Made by a program: the position numbers and the translations under genes. A DNA stretch of 64,000 nt from Microcebus murinus (lineage: Eukaryota; Chordata; Mammalia; Primates; Cheirogaleidae): assembly GCF_040939455.1 (NCBI RefSeq), contig NC_134108.1, positions 82,442,001 to 82,506,000 on the forward strand, given 5' to 3'. Of this stretch, positions 36,130 to 47,357 are shown piece after piece. The notes under the pieces are model-generated. The model did not search any database and had not been told where the DNA came from. It saw only the letters and a program-made list of their open reading frames with translations. Positions within the stretch are counted from its first letter, which is position 1. Every line of letters starts with the position of its first letter.

Positions 36130-36950
36130 TGCATCCAGAATATCTTTTTATTCACTTGTTTCTTCAAAAATATTTATTTATCACTCAAAAATATAAGGTC
36201 TTGGGCCACAAGATGGATATATATGGCAGTGAATAAAATCAATACTGACCAATACCTTATAGAGCTCATATTTTAGAAAAGGAACCTCTAGAAATAAAAA
36301 TGAATAACATGCTAAATAAATCAATTATATAAAAGTGTTGCAAAGGATAATTCCAGGACACAGTCAGATAAAGGTTTGGAAGGTTCAGGCAGTCTTCCTT
36401 GACAAACTGAGGTTTCAGGCAAGCCCTGAACAATAAGGAGAAAATACTTAGGATTAAAGTATGTTTCATGCAGAGGGATATACACAAAGCTCCTTGCAGA
36501 AGAAACATGGGCATTTCCAGGATCTGGGTGAAGGTCATTGTGAATGCAATCTAGAGAGCTGGGTGGAGAAAGGTAGTAGAGGAGGTTGATAAACAGGAAG
36601 AGGCCAGATTTTACAAGACTTTCATCAGCTGTGTTATGTTTAAGAAGACTTTGAAGGATTTAAATGGGGAATTCTATGATCACATCTGGTGCAGGGTGGA
36701 GGAAGAATTACAGGAGAGGTTGGGGAGGGTCTGAGCTCAGATGCTGAGGAAGTGCTGTTGCAATGTCCTAGAGAGATCAGAAAGCTACTAAGAAGGAACG
36801 GTGAGAGGAACTCCTGACAGATTGGCCATGAGAGCTAAAGAAGAGAGGATCCCAGTGACTCCCAGATATCTGGTTTATGATGATTGGAATGTAATATTGA
36901 CTATTGAACTTGACTTGTCTTTGGGATATTCAAATTGAGATTTACTTATT
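36130..36950 (+). repeat. Purine-rich ancient repeat, copy 3
   Basis: Phrases gtgaataaaatcaatactg, aatgaataacatgctaaata, ttcatgcagagggatataca, gatttaaatggggaattcta and gatatctggtttatgatga follow the same order as copies 1, 2 and 4. Confidence 0.6.
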
Positions 36951-39154
36951 TATTCATTCATTCAAATGATTTCTGAGCATCTATTAGTTATCAGACACTG
37001 ACAGGTGTTAACAAGAGGATAGAAAAATAAAGAATATAAATTCCAACCTCAAAAATCTCATAATTTAGACATTATGCATGCAAATAAATAAATAGAAGTT
37101 TAAGGACAATAATATCTTAACATGACAATGAGGTGTTTAGGCTTTCAGAGGATAGATCACATCTACTTGAGGAGTAATTATATTAGATCTAGAATGGTGA
37201 GATTTGGGCATTTTAGACAAAGGAGAGAGCACTGACAAAGGCATAATCCCATATGCCACAAAATAGAAATGAGCAAAGGATTCAACCAAAAATATTTTCC
37301 AGATTAGAATGCATCAACTAACATATAAATGTTATAAATGTACTAGTATATGGCTGTCTTCTTCTTCCAATATCATTCCATGGTTCTTAGTCAATTTGAT
37401 CATAGGTAAAAGAATTCACTACCAATCCAAAGTTCCAACTGACCTAAGCTGATATTGCTGTGAAAATTCAAAATTCATCTAAACAAACAAGAAAGCTTGG
37501 CAGAATATGAGTAAGTATTTTCAATCTAATTTCAATCCTGGCATGTAGCTATCAAAAAGAAAGTTGCTTAATAGGTATCTAGCTATACTTAATAAACCCT
37601 TTGTGAGATTAAAAATCACAAAATGCCAATTTAATCATCCCATTCATGTAATTTTAGCATCTCACTTTATTAAAAGTATCTGATACAATCTTATTGGCAA
37701 TGTACTTCGTTTGCCAGACAAAAGAGAAAATTCTAGTGAATCAATAAGACATTATAAATTACCTATTTCTCCTCTATTTTGGCTTTAAAGATGAATGCAT
37801 TTTTCATTTTAGACTTTTGCTTTTCAAAGATAACACTTATTAAGCTTGCATTATGAACTCTTACTATCCCAAGCGTTTTGAGAAGGGCTTATAAAAACAG
37901 ATTCATGCCCTGCACCTTACAATCTATTTGGCAAAAGAATGTACATTATTGAGAACATTCAGGAAACAACATGTTAACAAAGGTAAATTAGGTGATGCCA
38001 ACCTAATCTTAGTGCTACGTAACTAGCAAAAAGGAATATGTGATGTCCTCCAGTACTCTGGTTTGAGGCAAATTTTGAGAATGATTTATTATGAATGCAA
38101 TAGGTGTGTATACTCACCGGCAAAGGGAAGATACATCTTTCTAGCTAAGAAGTGGAGTCGAGAATGAGCAAGTCAAATGCGGAAATCAGAGAGAAGAAAA
38201 TTTGGCAGAGGGTTTTATTTCTATGAGGAATGAGAAAAGACCTTGCTGAAAAGATATTAGGAAGAATGAGAATATCGGTGAAGTGTTTTGCTCATCAGGC
38301 TTTTACTGAAAGAAGACTGCATCACCATTAGTTAAAAAAAAAAAAAAAAGAAAAGAAAAGAAATATTTAAAGACCTTAAATTCACATATTTTAATATTAG
38401 CTGTGCAATCCTTACTGACAATATACATATTCTATGTTTTGGCTAAAGTTCAAGAAGGGTTGATATTAGAAATTTGAAGGACAATTTGAGGTTCAACAGC
38501 ACTACAAACACCAACAAAATATGTATTTTACATGTGAAAAGTTTTGTTTATAAAGTCAGTTACAGGAAAAAGATGAAATTGAAGATTTATCAAGTGGAGA
38601 TTTTTTGTTCTTTTATATTTACAGTGAGAACTGAAAGATCCTTTTATTGAACATTAACTGCACTGTTATGAAAGAATTACTTGACAAAGTAACTCATTGG
38701 ATGTAAGAAACAAAAAAGGAAAAGCTCAACATTTCTTTAGTGTGTCAAATGCAAGTCACTGAGAAAATAGAGAACTGAGGAGTTGGAAAGGAGTGGGATA
38801 TGTGAATTTAACTTAAAGGACTAGATGACAGACATGATGTATATAGAAAAGAATTTCTTTTAGTTGCAAATATGAGATATTATTTTATTTTAGTTTTTTT
38901 TTCTTTCCAGTATGATATTCTGGAAATTTTTTTTAATCATCAATTATTATGTTTTTATAGGGACCTAAGCCCAAAATATCTCAGGAAATTGTAGTGTCAT
39001 TTTATTGAATGAGAACAAATGGAGGACAGGAAGACTTTGGAGAGGAAGCAATTAAGAGTTCTGTTTTGAACATTTAAACATTTTCAAATAGCATGTCTAC
39101 ATTATCTTTTAGGGATAAATGTTGAGAAACTTAAAAATAAAAGCCATTAGTGTC

Positions 39155-39437
39155 ACAACAATGGAAAAACAAACACTACATGTACTCACTATTAAATTGG
39201 GACTAACCAACCAGCACTCATGGGCACAGATAGAAGTAAAACTCAACGGAAATCATGCAGGTGGGAGCGGGGAGAAGGGGAAGAGTGAAATAATATCCAA
39301 CAAGTACAATGTACACTATCTGGGTGATGGGCACACTTATAACTTTGACTCAAACAGTACAAAAGCAATCCGTATAACCAAAACATCTGTACCCCTGTAA
39401 TATTCTGAAAAACAAAATAGCAAAAAAAAAAAAAAAA
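39155..39437 (+). mobile_element. L1 3' end, strepsirrhine type, with poly(A)
   Basis: A 5'-truncated L1: aaaaacaaacactacatgta, ctcactattaaattggg, catgggcacagatagaag, ctatctgggtgatgggcaca and acttataactttgactcaa, then atctgtacccctgtaatatt and an A15 tail (39422-39437). This 3' untranslated form is one I associate with lemur and loris L1s. The frame at 39119-39400 is noncoding L1 sequence. Confidence 0.8.
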
Positions 39438-39929
39438 TCAAACACATGCAATTACCAGACTGCTGGGCTTCTTTAAGTATTTTTTTAAAATTATTTTGAG
39501 GGCTATAGTTTATAATATTAAAAATAATAAGCTATTTTCATTATAAAAATAAAAATAAAAGATATTTTTCATATGATATATTTCTTTTTTTATGACCACT
39601 CATCTAGGTTCTCCAAGAGGTGAAGGGAAAACTTCTTTCTTTTTATCTGATGTTTAACTGGGAGCCACTGTGGTGAGGAAACTGATGCAGGCCTGGCTTT
39701 CCACCTGGGTCAGTATGAGACAACAGACACAAACAATGCCTCTCCTCACCGGGTGCCTGTGCTATGTGTACACTGACTTCCAACATTTCTAAGAAGGACT
39801 TCTCAGGGTCACAGGAAACCTATGAATTTGAAAATACCTTAAAGCTTTCTTTCTAAAACTGTGTTCCTATTGAAATATGACTCACATCTCGGCATTCCTT
39901 CAGAAAAGAGTTCCCTGATAAGTTGCTAG

Positions 39930-40720
39930 AGTCTCATAACACACTCAGAAGTAAAGATTTACGGAGATTTTGGTCTGTGACTGGCACTGCTCCAGGAGGA
40001 CGTGGGGGAACTGTGGCGAGAAAGACTGACTGAGCTCTGCTCTCATGTCCATACAGTCTGGGGGGCTGTGGTGGAAACAGATGATAAACAAGTAAACAGA
40101 TGAATAAACAAGAGCCTTGCAGTTAGAGATGTTATGAAGACAGCGTGAAAAAGACGGAATGCTCTGCCAGGCCTCTCCGAGAAGGTGGTATTGGAGCTGA
40201 GCCTGAATCACCAGAAGGAGCCAGCAATGTGAGCATGTGTGGAAAGCTCCACACAAGTGCAAAGTCTTGAGATCAGGAAAGCTCTGTGTGTTCAGGAACA
40301 GAGAGAAGGCTGGGGCTTGCAGGATCATGGAAAGGGGGAAGAGGCAGGAGATGGGTTCAGACAGCACACACAAGCCAGATTTTATGGGGCCCTGTAGGCC
40401 ACGTGACCAGGGTAGATGTGAAGCTATGGAAGAATTTTAAATTAGAGAAATTATAAGATGCAATTCACATTTTAAAACTTAATTGTGCTGTTGTGTGAAG
40501 AATGGATGGGATGAGGCAAGAATGGGTACTGTGAGATATTAGGGGAATATATCATAGTCTAGAAAGAGCTGATGGTGGAGTGGATTATGTTGGCATCAGC
40601 AGGCATAGAAAGAAATGGATGAATTTGTGATATTTTCTGCATATAGAGTTGACAACTTCATGGTAGGGTACAGAAAAGCAGAGAATCAAGGTTGACTTTT
40701 AGGTTTTTGGCTTAATCAAA
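39930..40720 (+). repeat. Purine-rich ancient repeat, copy 4
   Basis: aacaagtaaacagatgaata, ctgccaggcctctccgagaa, gagctgagcctgaatcacc, ggccctgtaggccacgtgac and ttttggcttaatcaaatag. It is the best-preserved of the four. The 142-codon minus-strand frame at 39945-40373 lies entirely inside and is not a gene. Confidence 0.65.
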
Positions 40721-42373
40721 TAGGTAAAAAAAAAAAAATGGCTACTTTTATCGAACTATGTTAGACTAGTGTCCAAACAGATTTGTGTGTACACAGCCCT
40801 AAAAATCAAAATTTCTATTTTTTATGATGTTGAATTTGCAATGCTATTTTAGACGTGATGCAGGGGGTACTGCATTAAATGAACTTTGTTTAAAACTTTG
40901 CCTCCCAAATTTATTTGAAATAGAATCTCCTCCCCTCTTTTTTGTTTTAATTATTCATGGAATACCATGTGATAAACCCTGCACTAGAATATATAGTTTC
41001 TTCTATAATATGTAGCCACATCAAGATTAATATATTCTTAGACCTTTTTAATTTCTCTTCATTTCCATCATAAGCACTTGCAGTTGGATTTTTTCTTAAT
41101 GTTAGTTTTTAATTTAAAAACTCCAAGTGGCTATTACTTTATGAGCCATTCTACAAAGGTGACTAAGAAGCCAGAACAATAAGGCTGTGTTTTGAAGCTG
41201 GGAGCATGCTGAGAGATCAACCTGTCTAACTGTCATGTAATGTGCTTCCTTACACACAAATGTCACATTGGGTACAATTAATGTTTCATGTTGGCAATGT
41301 CACAAATTACCAGATTGTCTGGAATCAGAAGAGTTAAAACTGCAAAGATTAAATTGTTAGATTCCTGGGGGTTACTTTTTTATATGAACTTACTCCTGCC
41401 CTATATTTAATATTTGGAATTGCAATTGTGCTCACCTAGAAGAAAAAAACTGTCTTCTCAGGGGCCAAATTAAATTCTGTAATACATTTTAATAAAAGTA
41501 TTGTTTTTCAGTTGATTTTCACATCTTGACCAATAACTGTTAACAATTTAGAATAGGTTAGATAACAATAACCACAAATTAGATTATGTACCCATCCATA
41601 AGGTTGTGAATATTTTAATAATAAAACTGTCATTTCAGCAACTGTTCTGGGATGAATATTGCTGATTGATTAAGTCATATGCAGGGAGGAGTTGAAGGGA
41701 GAAAAATTCTGAGCCCTGGCTTTAAAGTTCTTTCATTTAGTGGTGGCAAAGTTGGAGAGTTGGAATTTGCCTTGAGTTGGGAGTTACCCAGGGATCTGGA
41801 AAGACTCTTTCAGAATAGAGGACTGAAATGTACAAGAGTCCAACCTCTCACTTTGGGTATATGTTGAAGAGCAAAAATCTATGTTTCCTACTTGCCATTT
41901 TAAAATAAACTGCAAAGGAAGAAATGCAATTTAATTATTATATATGCAATATAATATATCAAAATGCAATATAATATTTAAAAATTAGAATTCAAAATAT
42001 AAGCAAATGGTCATGGTATGGAAAAGAAGAAAAAACTCACTAATAAGTTAAAGTTTAAATGAGAAAAAATATTAAATAGTAAAAAATAAAGCAAGCCAAG
42101 ATTAATAAAGGCACAATTAATTTTAAAAATCTTTTAACTTAAGAACTGAATGATCTCTGAAATTATGTTCAAAATCTAAAATGACAAAAAACCAAATACA
42201 ATTGCCATACAGCAGACTAGAAGGTTAAGAAGATCAAATTGAAATTAATTTTAGGATAGGTTAATGAGGTAGCATTTGAGTGTCAAATTATAGCATCCTC
42301 ATGCAGAGATGATCAGGGACCTTGGACCCAAGTTCCAGCAAATGTTTAGCCTCTTCCCCACTCACTGTCTTCA

Positions 42374-42393
42374 CCAGAGGGAGGGCCCTCTGG
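42374..42393. repeat. Perfect inverted repeat, 8-bp arms
   Basis: Arms ccagaggg and ccctctgg around a 4-base spacer aggg, inside a GC-richer patch (42300-42620). Confidence 0.85.
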
Positions 42394-42889
42394 CTCAGCT
42401 CTCTTAGATGCTGAGGATCAAAATTTCAGGTTCACAGGAGACTAAACCTCTTGCTCGATAATAGAGATAATTGGGTCCAGCTGTGTTTCTAAGGTTCTAT
42501 TCCTGGGTGATTGTTTCTCTGTTTTTAGAGTCTGTAAGAGTATGCAAATGCACCTGGAAACTACAGCTTGCAGCAGCATCCCTGTAGGGGGCTCTGGGCT
42601 CACAGGAATGCATTTGTCAAATGTAGGGTGACCTCAGTGTAATACTGCTCAGTCCCAAGGACTGACACAAACTTGTATGTAAGTACTTGTCCCTGGTACA
42701 AACCCCAAAGAAGAATATTTTTGAGTCTATGATTAAGGATGTAAATCTGAAAAATGACCATAATATCCTTAGTTTATTTGATCTACTTCTTCCAAAAATC
42801 CCTTAATTTTAAACTAAAACCTTCATATAAATCATGATAAATATCCTTCCTTTTATATCAAGTTTTACACTTTTCAAGATACTTCCATC

Positions 42890-43075
42890 TAATATTAGTC
42901 ATGTACCAATCCTGTGCTATGGAAGTATAATGAATACTGGCTCCAATTTATAAATGGGAAAATTGAGGAAAAGAGAAGATGAATAAGTTGCCTAAGTAAT
43001 ATATTCTTAATTAAGGATTGGGACTGAACATGAATACATATCCTCTGAATTCTAGACTACTATTTCCCACTGAAT
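42890..43075. repeat. MIR-like SINE fossil
   Basis: tggctccaatttataaatgg, gaaaattgaggaaaagagaa and ttaaggattgggactgaaca in MIR order. Confidence 0.65.
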
Positions 43076-43589
43076 CATTTAAATTCATTTTTACATACCC
43101 CAGTATATAAATGATAACTTATTTGCCAATAGAGCTTTCATTTATTTTAGTCTTTAAACTGTCGCTCAATTATTATTTATCTCTGTCCTCTATATTATTT
43201 GTATTCTACTGCATGAATACATATCAGATTGAGAATGGCAAAACTGAAAAAAGTTGAGAAACAAACTTAAATCATTGGCTCCTCCAGTCTTCAACTACTG
43301 ACTGAGGGAAAAAAAAATTATCACCACAAAGTAAAAGACAATAAAGAAACTTAGTATAAAACTTGAGGCTTTGAACTAAGAATGTAAGCTCTTCTTTTCC
43401 CTGAAGTGTTTAATTTTAGAAAAGGACATATAATTTTATTTCGGGGATATATATCTAGAAATTTTTAATAGGAGCCCTACTAGAAAATGTGAACATTTTA
43501 TTATGTTTGACACTTTTCTTCAGTTAGATATTACTAAAAATTAAAACCATTGAGGACTGAGGTTTCTAAAGTGATCATATCACTCTAGC

Positions 43590-44145
43590 GGAGAAGCCGC
43601 CACAAAGGAACACTCAGAACTGGTCTGACTCACACAGCTAGACCTCAGTGTTAGCAGCTTGCCCGATGCTCACAGTGAGGCTGTGTTATCTCTTGTTGGA
43701 CCTAAACCATCTCAGTGAACATTAAACACAGACAAAGTCACTTTGGAGACAAAGACAAGGTCACTTCAGAGACAAAAAAACAAACTCGCAGTGCAACTCA
43801 CAAGGTACCAAACATTCTCCTTTCTCAGCTAATACGAGTGACTGATTTCTTTACCAATTATAGCTAATCTTCCTTTCACCTAGATAACTTAAGATATTCA
43901 GACATAGAATTTTTACCCCTTCCTAGCAGCATCCAATCCAGTACAAAGCCTCTCTTCTTTAAACCCTCCCCCAAATCAACCAACACAAGCCCAAATCCCT
44001 TATTAAGTTTTTTTTTCTAATACCCTCTTACTGAGATGCCCCCAGTTCCCTGTGTTGGTTTTCCCTCACTGCAAAAAGTAACAAACTCAGCTTTGTCAAC
44101 TACAGGTGTGATCCTGGTAGGTTTTGGCTGGAAGGCGTTAACTTA
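43590..44145 (+). repeat. Possible solo LTR of an endogenous retrovirus
   Basis: A GC-richer block with cttctttaaaccctccccc, gagatgcccccagttccctg, ccctcactgcaaaaagtaac and aactcagctttgtcaactac before caggtgtgatcctggt, an arrangement like the promoter-to-polyadenylation half of ERV1 LTRs. LTR ends and target duplication were not found. No retroviral coding sequence adjoins it. Confidence 0.45.
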
Positions 44146-44164
44146 ATAATACTAAGACTTCCAC

Positions 44165-44320
44165 AGCCTTTGCTCTTTACCAGGTTCTCTACATCACAGC
44201 ATCTCACCTAGTCCTCTTAACAGTACATCTAAGTAGGTATTACTATTGTCTCCATTTATAGATGAAGGAACCAAGGATTAGAGGTGTGACACAGTTATGC
44301 TGAAAGGTAAAAGTCTAAAT
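44165..44320. repeat. MIR-like SINE fossil
   Basis: catctcacctagtcctctta, tattactattgtctccattt and atgaaggaaccaaggattag follow the MIR core. Confidence 0.75.
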
Positions 44321-44700
44321 TTAAATATATATGTTCTCTTGCAAAAGTCCAAGATGTAGGCCCTCCACTACATTACATCAATGTCTTTATTACTAAATAG
44401 ACACAGAAAATGTCCTTTAAACTTGGTATGAATTTTAGAAATTTGTATATGTGCATGTCAAAAAAATCTATTCAATAGTAACTTACTGGATACTACCAGG
44501 TACAAAGTTGCATGCAGAGATAAGTAGAAAATCAAAGAGAAGTTCCTTGTCCTCAAATATTTCAATTATTAATACCATTATGAACTCAATGCTCAATTAG
44601 TGACTACAGTGAAAATCCAGAGAAAACAGAAAACATGTCTTGGACCACGAGAAGCTTTAAATTTGGTGAGATAAGAACAACAGGCTACAAAGACCACTGA

Positions 44701-44728
44701 ACACACACACACATACACATGCACACAC
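44701..44728 (+). repeat. (CA)n-like microsatellite
   Basis: Interrupted CA run with cata and catg imperfections. Confidence 0.9.
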
Positions 44729-45359
44729 CTTTCCATAATGTTTTACTTATTAGTGTAGATGACAAAAGGAGGAAAATGAGATCACATGATGTTTATGAGC
44801 CTGTGAAGGAATAATAGTACTTTTGTTGCTCTTTGTCTCCTGCCCATCTCCCTTCATCATCAGCCCTTATTCTCAGACACGGTGTACAAATTAGTAAGTA
44901 ATAAGTAAAACTAGGAAATACTGTATCTGCCTTTTCCAATTTTCTTCTCTCCTTATATGGATCCCTCAAAAGAAGTGGAAAAAAGTTGGACATTGACTAA
45001 GCAAAGTATCTGATAAGATAATATCTATTTATAGGTATATATCAAACTCTGCATAAATAAAAAATACTTCATTATTTGATGTGAACAATACATTTCAACC
45101 CTAAATAGTGTCTATTTCATTATAGTGGTTCACAACCCACATCATCATAGTGTAACCAAGGAGAACTGCTGTAGGTGTTGACCCACATTCTTCACTACTG
45201 ATGAGCTACCTATCATATCTTTATCCCTTCAAATGATGTCTTAGGAATCTCAGGTAGGATGGGTAGAAGAAATGTCTGCTGAAACCACTGAGTCCTCCAA
45301 TCACCACCTTTAGTTGAAGTTAGAGTATTTATATGCATTTTTCAGAACTGCTAACTTTT

Positions 45360-45485
45360 CACATGTTTATGTCTGAGTCTTCTGAATAGATTGTAAATTT
45401 TTTGATATCAGGGACTATATATTCTTCTCAGTAGTGTCGTACATCTAGTTGATACGTGATGATGTTTTTATATTGAATAAACATG
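45360..45485 (+). repeat. L2-like LINE tail
   Basis: agattgtaaattttttgata, tcagggactatatattcttc and a terminal tattgaataaa resemble the last 120 bases of L2. Confidence 0.6.
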
Positions 45486-47192
45486 GCTGACTTTAGCTAT
45501 AAAATGATGAGTTCTAAGGAGAATTCCAAATGTTTGCACCAAATAAATCTCACATATTTGAGAACTACAAAGCCCAAATTTTGGGAAGTGTACAAGAACT
45601 GTTAAAAATCATAGTTATTAGAGTTCACTTTCAAATAGTACATAAATTGGTATAAAATGTGGGAAGAATTTTAGATCTTTTATGATGCAACTAAATTCAA
45701 GAATGAAAATAATAGGAGTCATAAATGATACATGTTAAGATTAAGAACTCAAGGATGGTCCCACAGTGCTCACTTATGAGGGAATATGAGCTAGGCCGGA
45801 TTTACAAATAATGTAAACATAATGTGCAAAGAAAAAAGATCTACACGAAAGAAAGCCATCTGATTTTATTGGTCTAAAAGAGATTCTAACGATAGTATAA
45901 TAACATTAAAAACCAACTAGCTTGGAACTGCATATATTTGCTAATTGAGTGATAAAGTCCCCCAACTATATCAACTTAGGAAAATGAGTTTTCATTTCTG
46001 GATTCTAACAATATCGCCTCCCTAGCTACTGACATCCAAGTATTTTACTCCTAGAAAAGTTTGTAGAAAGTATAGACTATGAGAAACTTGGTTCACAACA
46101 TTTTAACTGATCAGTGCCATTTTATCTTTGTATTTATGGGGCCCAACTTAGATAAAAGGAGTAGTAAAATGAATGTATTAAAAGAGATACCAGATAGTTA
46201 GCTATTATTTTTTATTTCCCCATATTATCTACTTCTTAGCACTCCGCAGACAAATAAGAGTGAACTATATTTGATTCTCTGTGTCACCACTCACCACTTA
46301 AAAACATAAATTAAAAATTTGTATACACTTTTCCAAATATTTGGAGAAAAGACATGGCATACATATGCATGTGTGTGTCTACCTGCCTGTGTGTTTATAG
46401 AAAGAGAGAAATAAGACAGAATATTACTGATCTCATTAACAGATTTTCTTATTTATTTTGGAAGTATTTGTTTTATATTTGAATATTTAAATAAACTAAA
46501 TAACAGTATTATGAAGACTTTTCTCTGGTATAATGGGTGAAATTAATTATTAAGGATAGATAGAATTGAAACATTTTAAGTGAAGGAAAAAATTAAGGTA
46601 ACATAAACTTCAAGAACAAACTATATAGTCTTCATAATAGTATGAAGTATTATATATTATATATTGTTTATTACATATTGTTTATGATCTAACCATTTTA
46701 TGCATCTAGCAATAGATCTAGAAAGTCTGATTGCCTAGTAAATATCTGTCATTTTTATACATGGTCCATGGTACATTACTACCCCTTAATTGAATGAGTG
46801 TGAGAGAATAACATTGGGAGGACTGCCTCTAAATCAAGTCTCTCTACTTTCTGTATGAAGGCAATAATCAATCTTCAGTCTTTAGGACTCCTTGTAAGTT
46901 TCCCAGCAGGGAAAACCAAGTGCAGATAAAATCTTAGTGGAAAACATTAATATACACATTTATAGAAATCCAATAAAGGTGAGCATTGATTGATATTCAC
47001 CCAACAAAATATTAAAACATATGACAGAATCAAGGAAAGTATCCAGCTTTAGACAAAAAACAATAACCAAAGGATATATTTTCCAATGTGACTGAATGAA
47101 ATTGTACTCAATATTTCCCATGCACACTAGGGACCATACATAAATATGTATGTACATAAATGCAAAGTTCACCAAATGCGGAATACGCTCAC

Positions 47193-47357
47193 CTGGGCAG
47201 AGAGCAATATTACAAGGCTTATGATGTGTTTCAGGTCCTTCACACGGCCTTCCTCCATACTGAGGAGGTGTGCACGACCTTGTTCTTGTTCTTTGGCCTC
47301 GACCACATGTAAATGAACATAAACTCCATGGTGACCATTCCTCCCAAACTCCATGTA
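47193..47357 (-). CDS. ADGRB3: ADGRB3 exon encoding thrombospondin type-1 repeat 2
   Basis: A 165-bp exon encoding one TSR: split [21 protein letters not shown], then an arginine-rich strand QRTRTRSC and a C-terminal CNIALCP plus one base. It has three tryptophans spaced W-x-x-W-x-x-W that interleave with arginines in the TSR fold, and all six cysteines. CSFTC is an O-fucosylation-type motif and WSPW a C-mannosylation-type motif. The acceptor is TTACAG|TACATG and the donor CCAG|GTGAGC. Open frame continues well past the donor into the intron, so an ORF-only view would overextend this exon to about 46960. Phase is one in, one out, continuous with TSR3 (G|TC gives V). Confidence 0.97.

Larger units (their letters stand above)
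35938..47192 (-). other. ADGRB3: ADGRB3 intron, 11.3 kb, between TSR2 and TSR3
   Basis: Contains two purine-rich ancient repeat copies (about 36130-36950 and 39930-40720), a strepsirrhine-type L1 3' end (39155-39437), MIR fossils, a possible ERV LTR (43590-44145), a (CA)n-like tract (44701-44728) and a small inverted repeat plus octamer motif near 42374-42550. The intervals 37300-39100, 40750-42290 and 45500-47190 show no recognisable element beyond simple A/T runs. Confidence 0.85.

Noticed and set aside
39945..40373. Minus-strand open frame of 142 codons
   Set aside because: Lies wholly within the fourth copy of a purine-rich ancient repeat; no recognisable domain and no splice or start context.
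46960..47192. C-terminal extension of the TSR2 open frame
   Set aside because: Starts after a clean GTGAGC donor and loses all TSR character; it is intron read-through.
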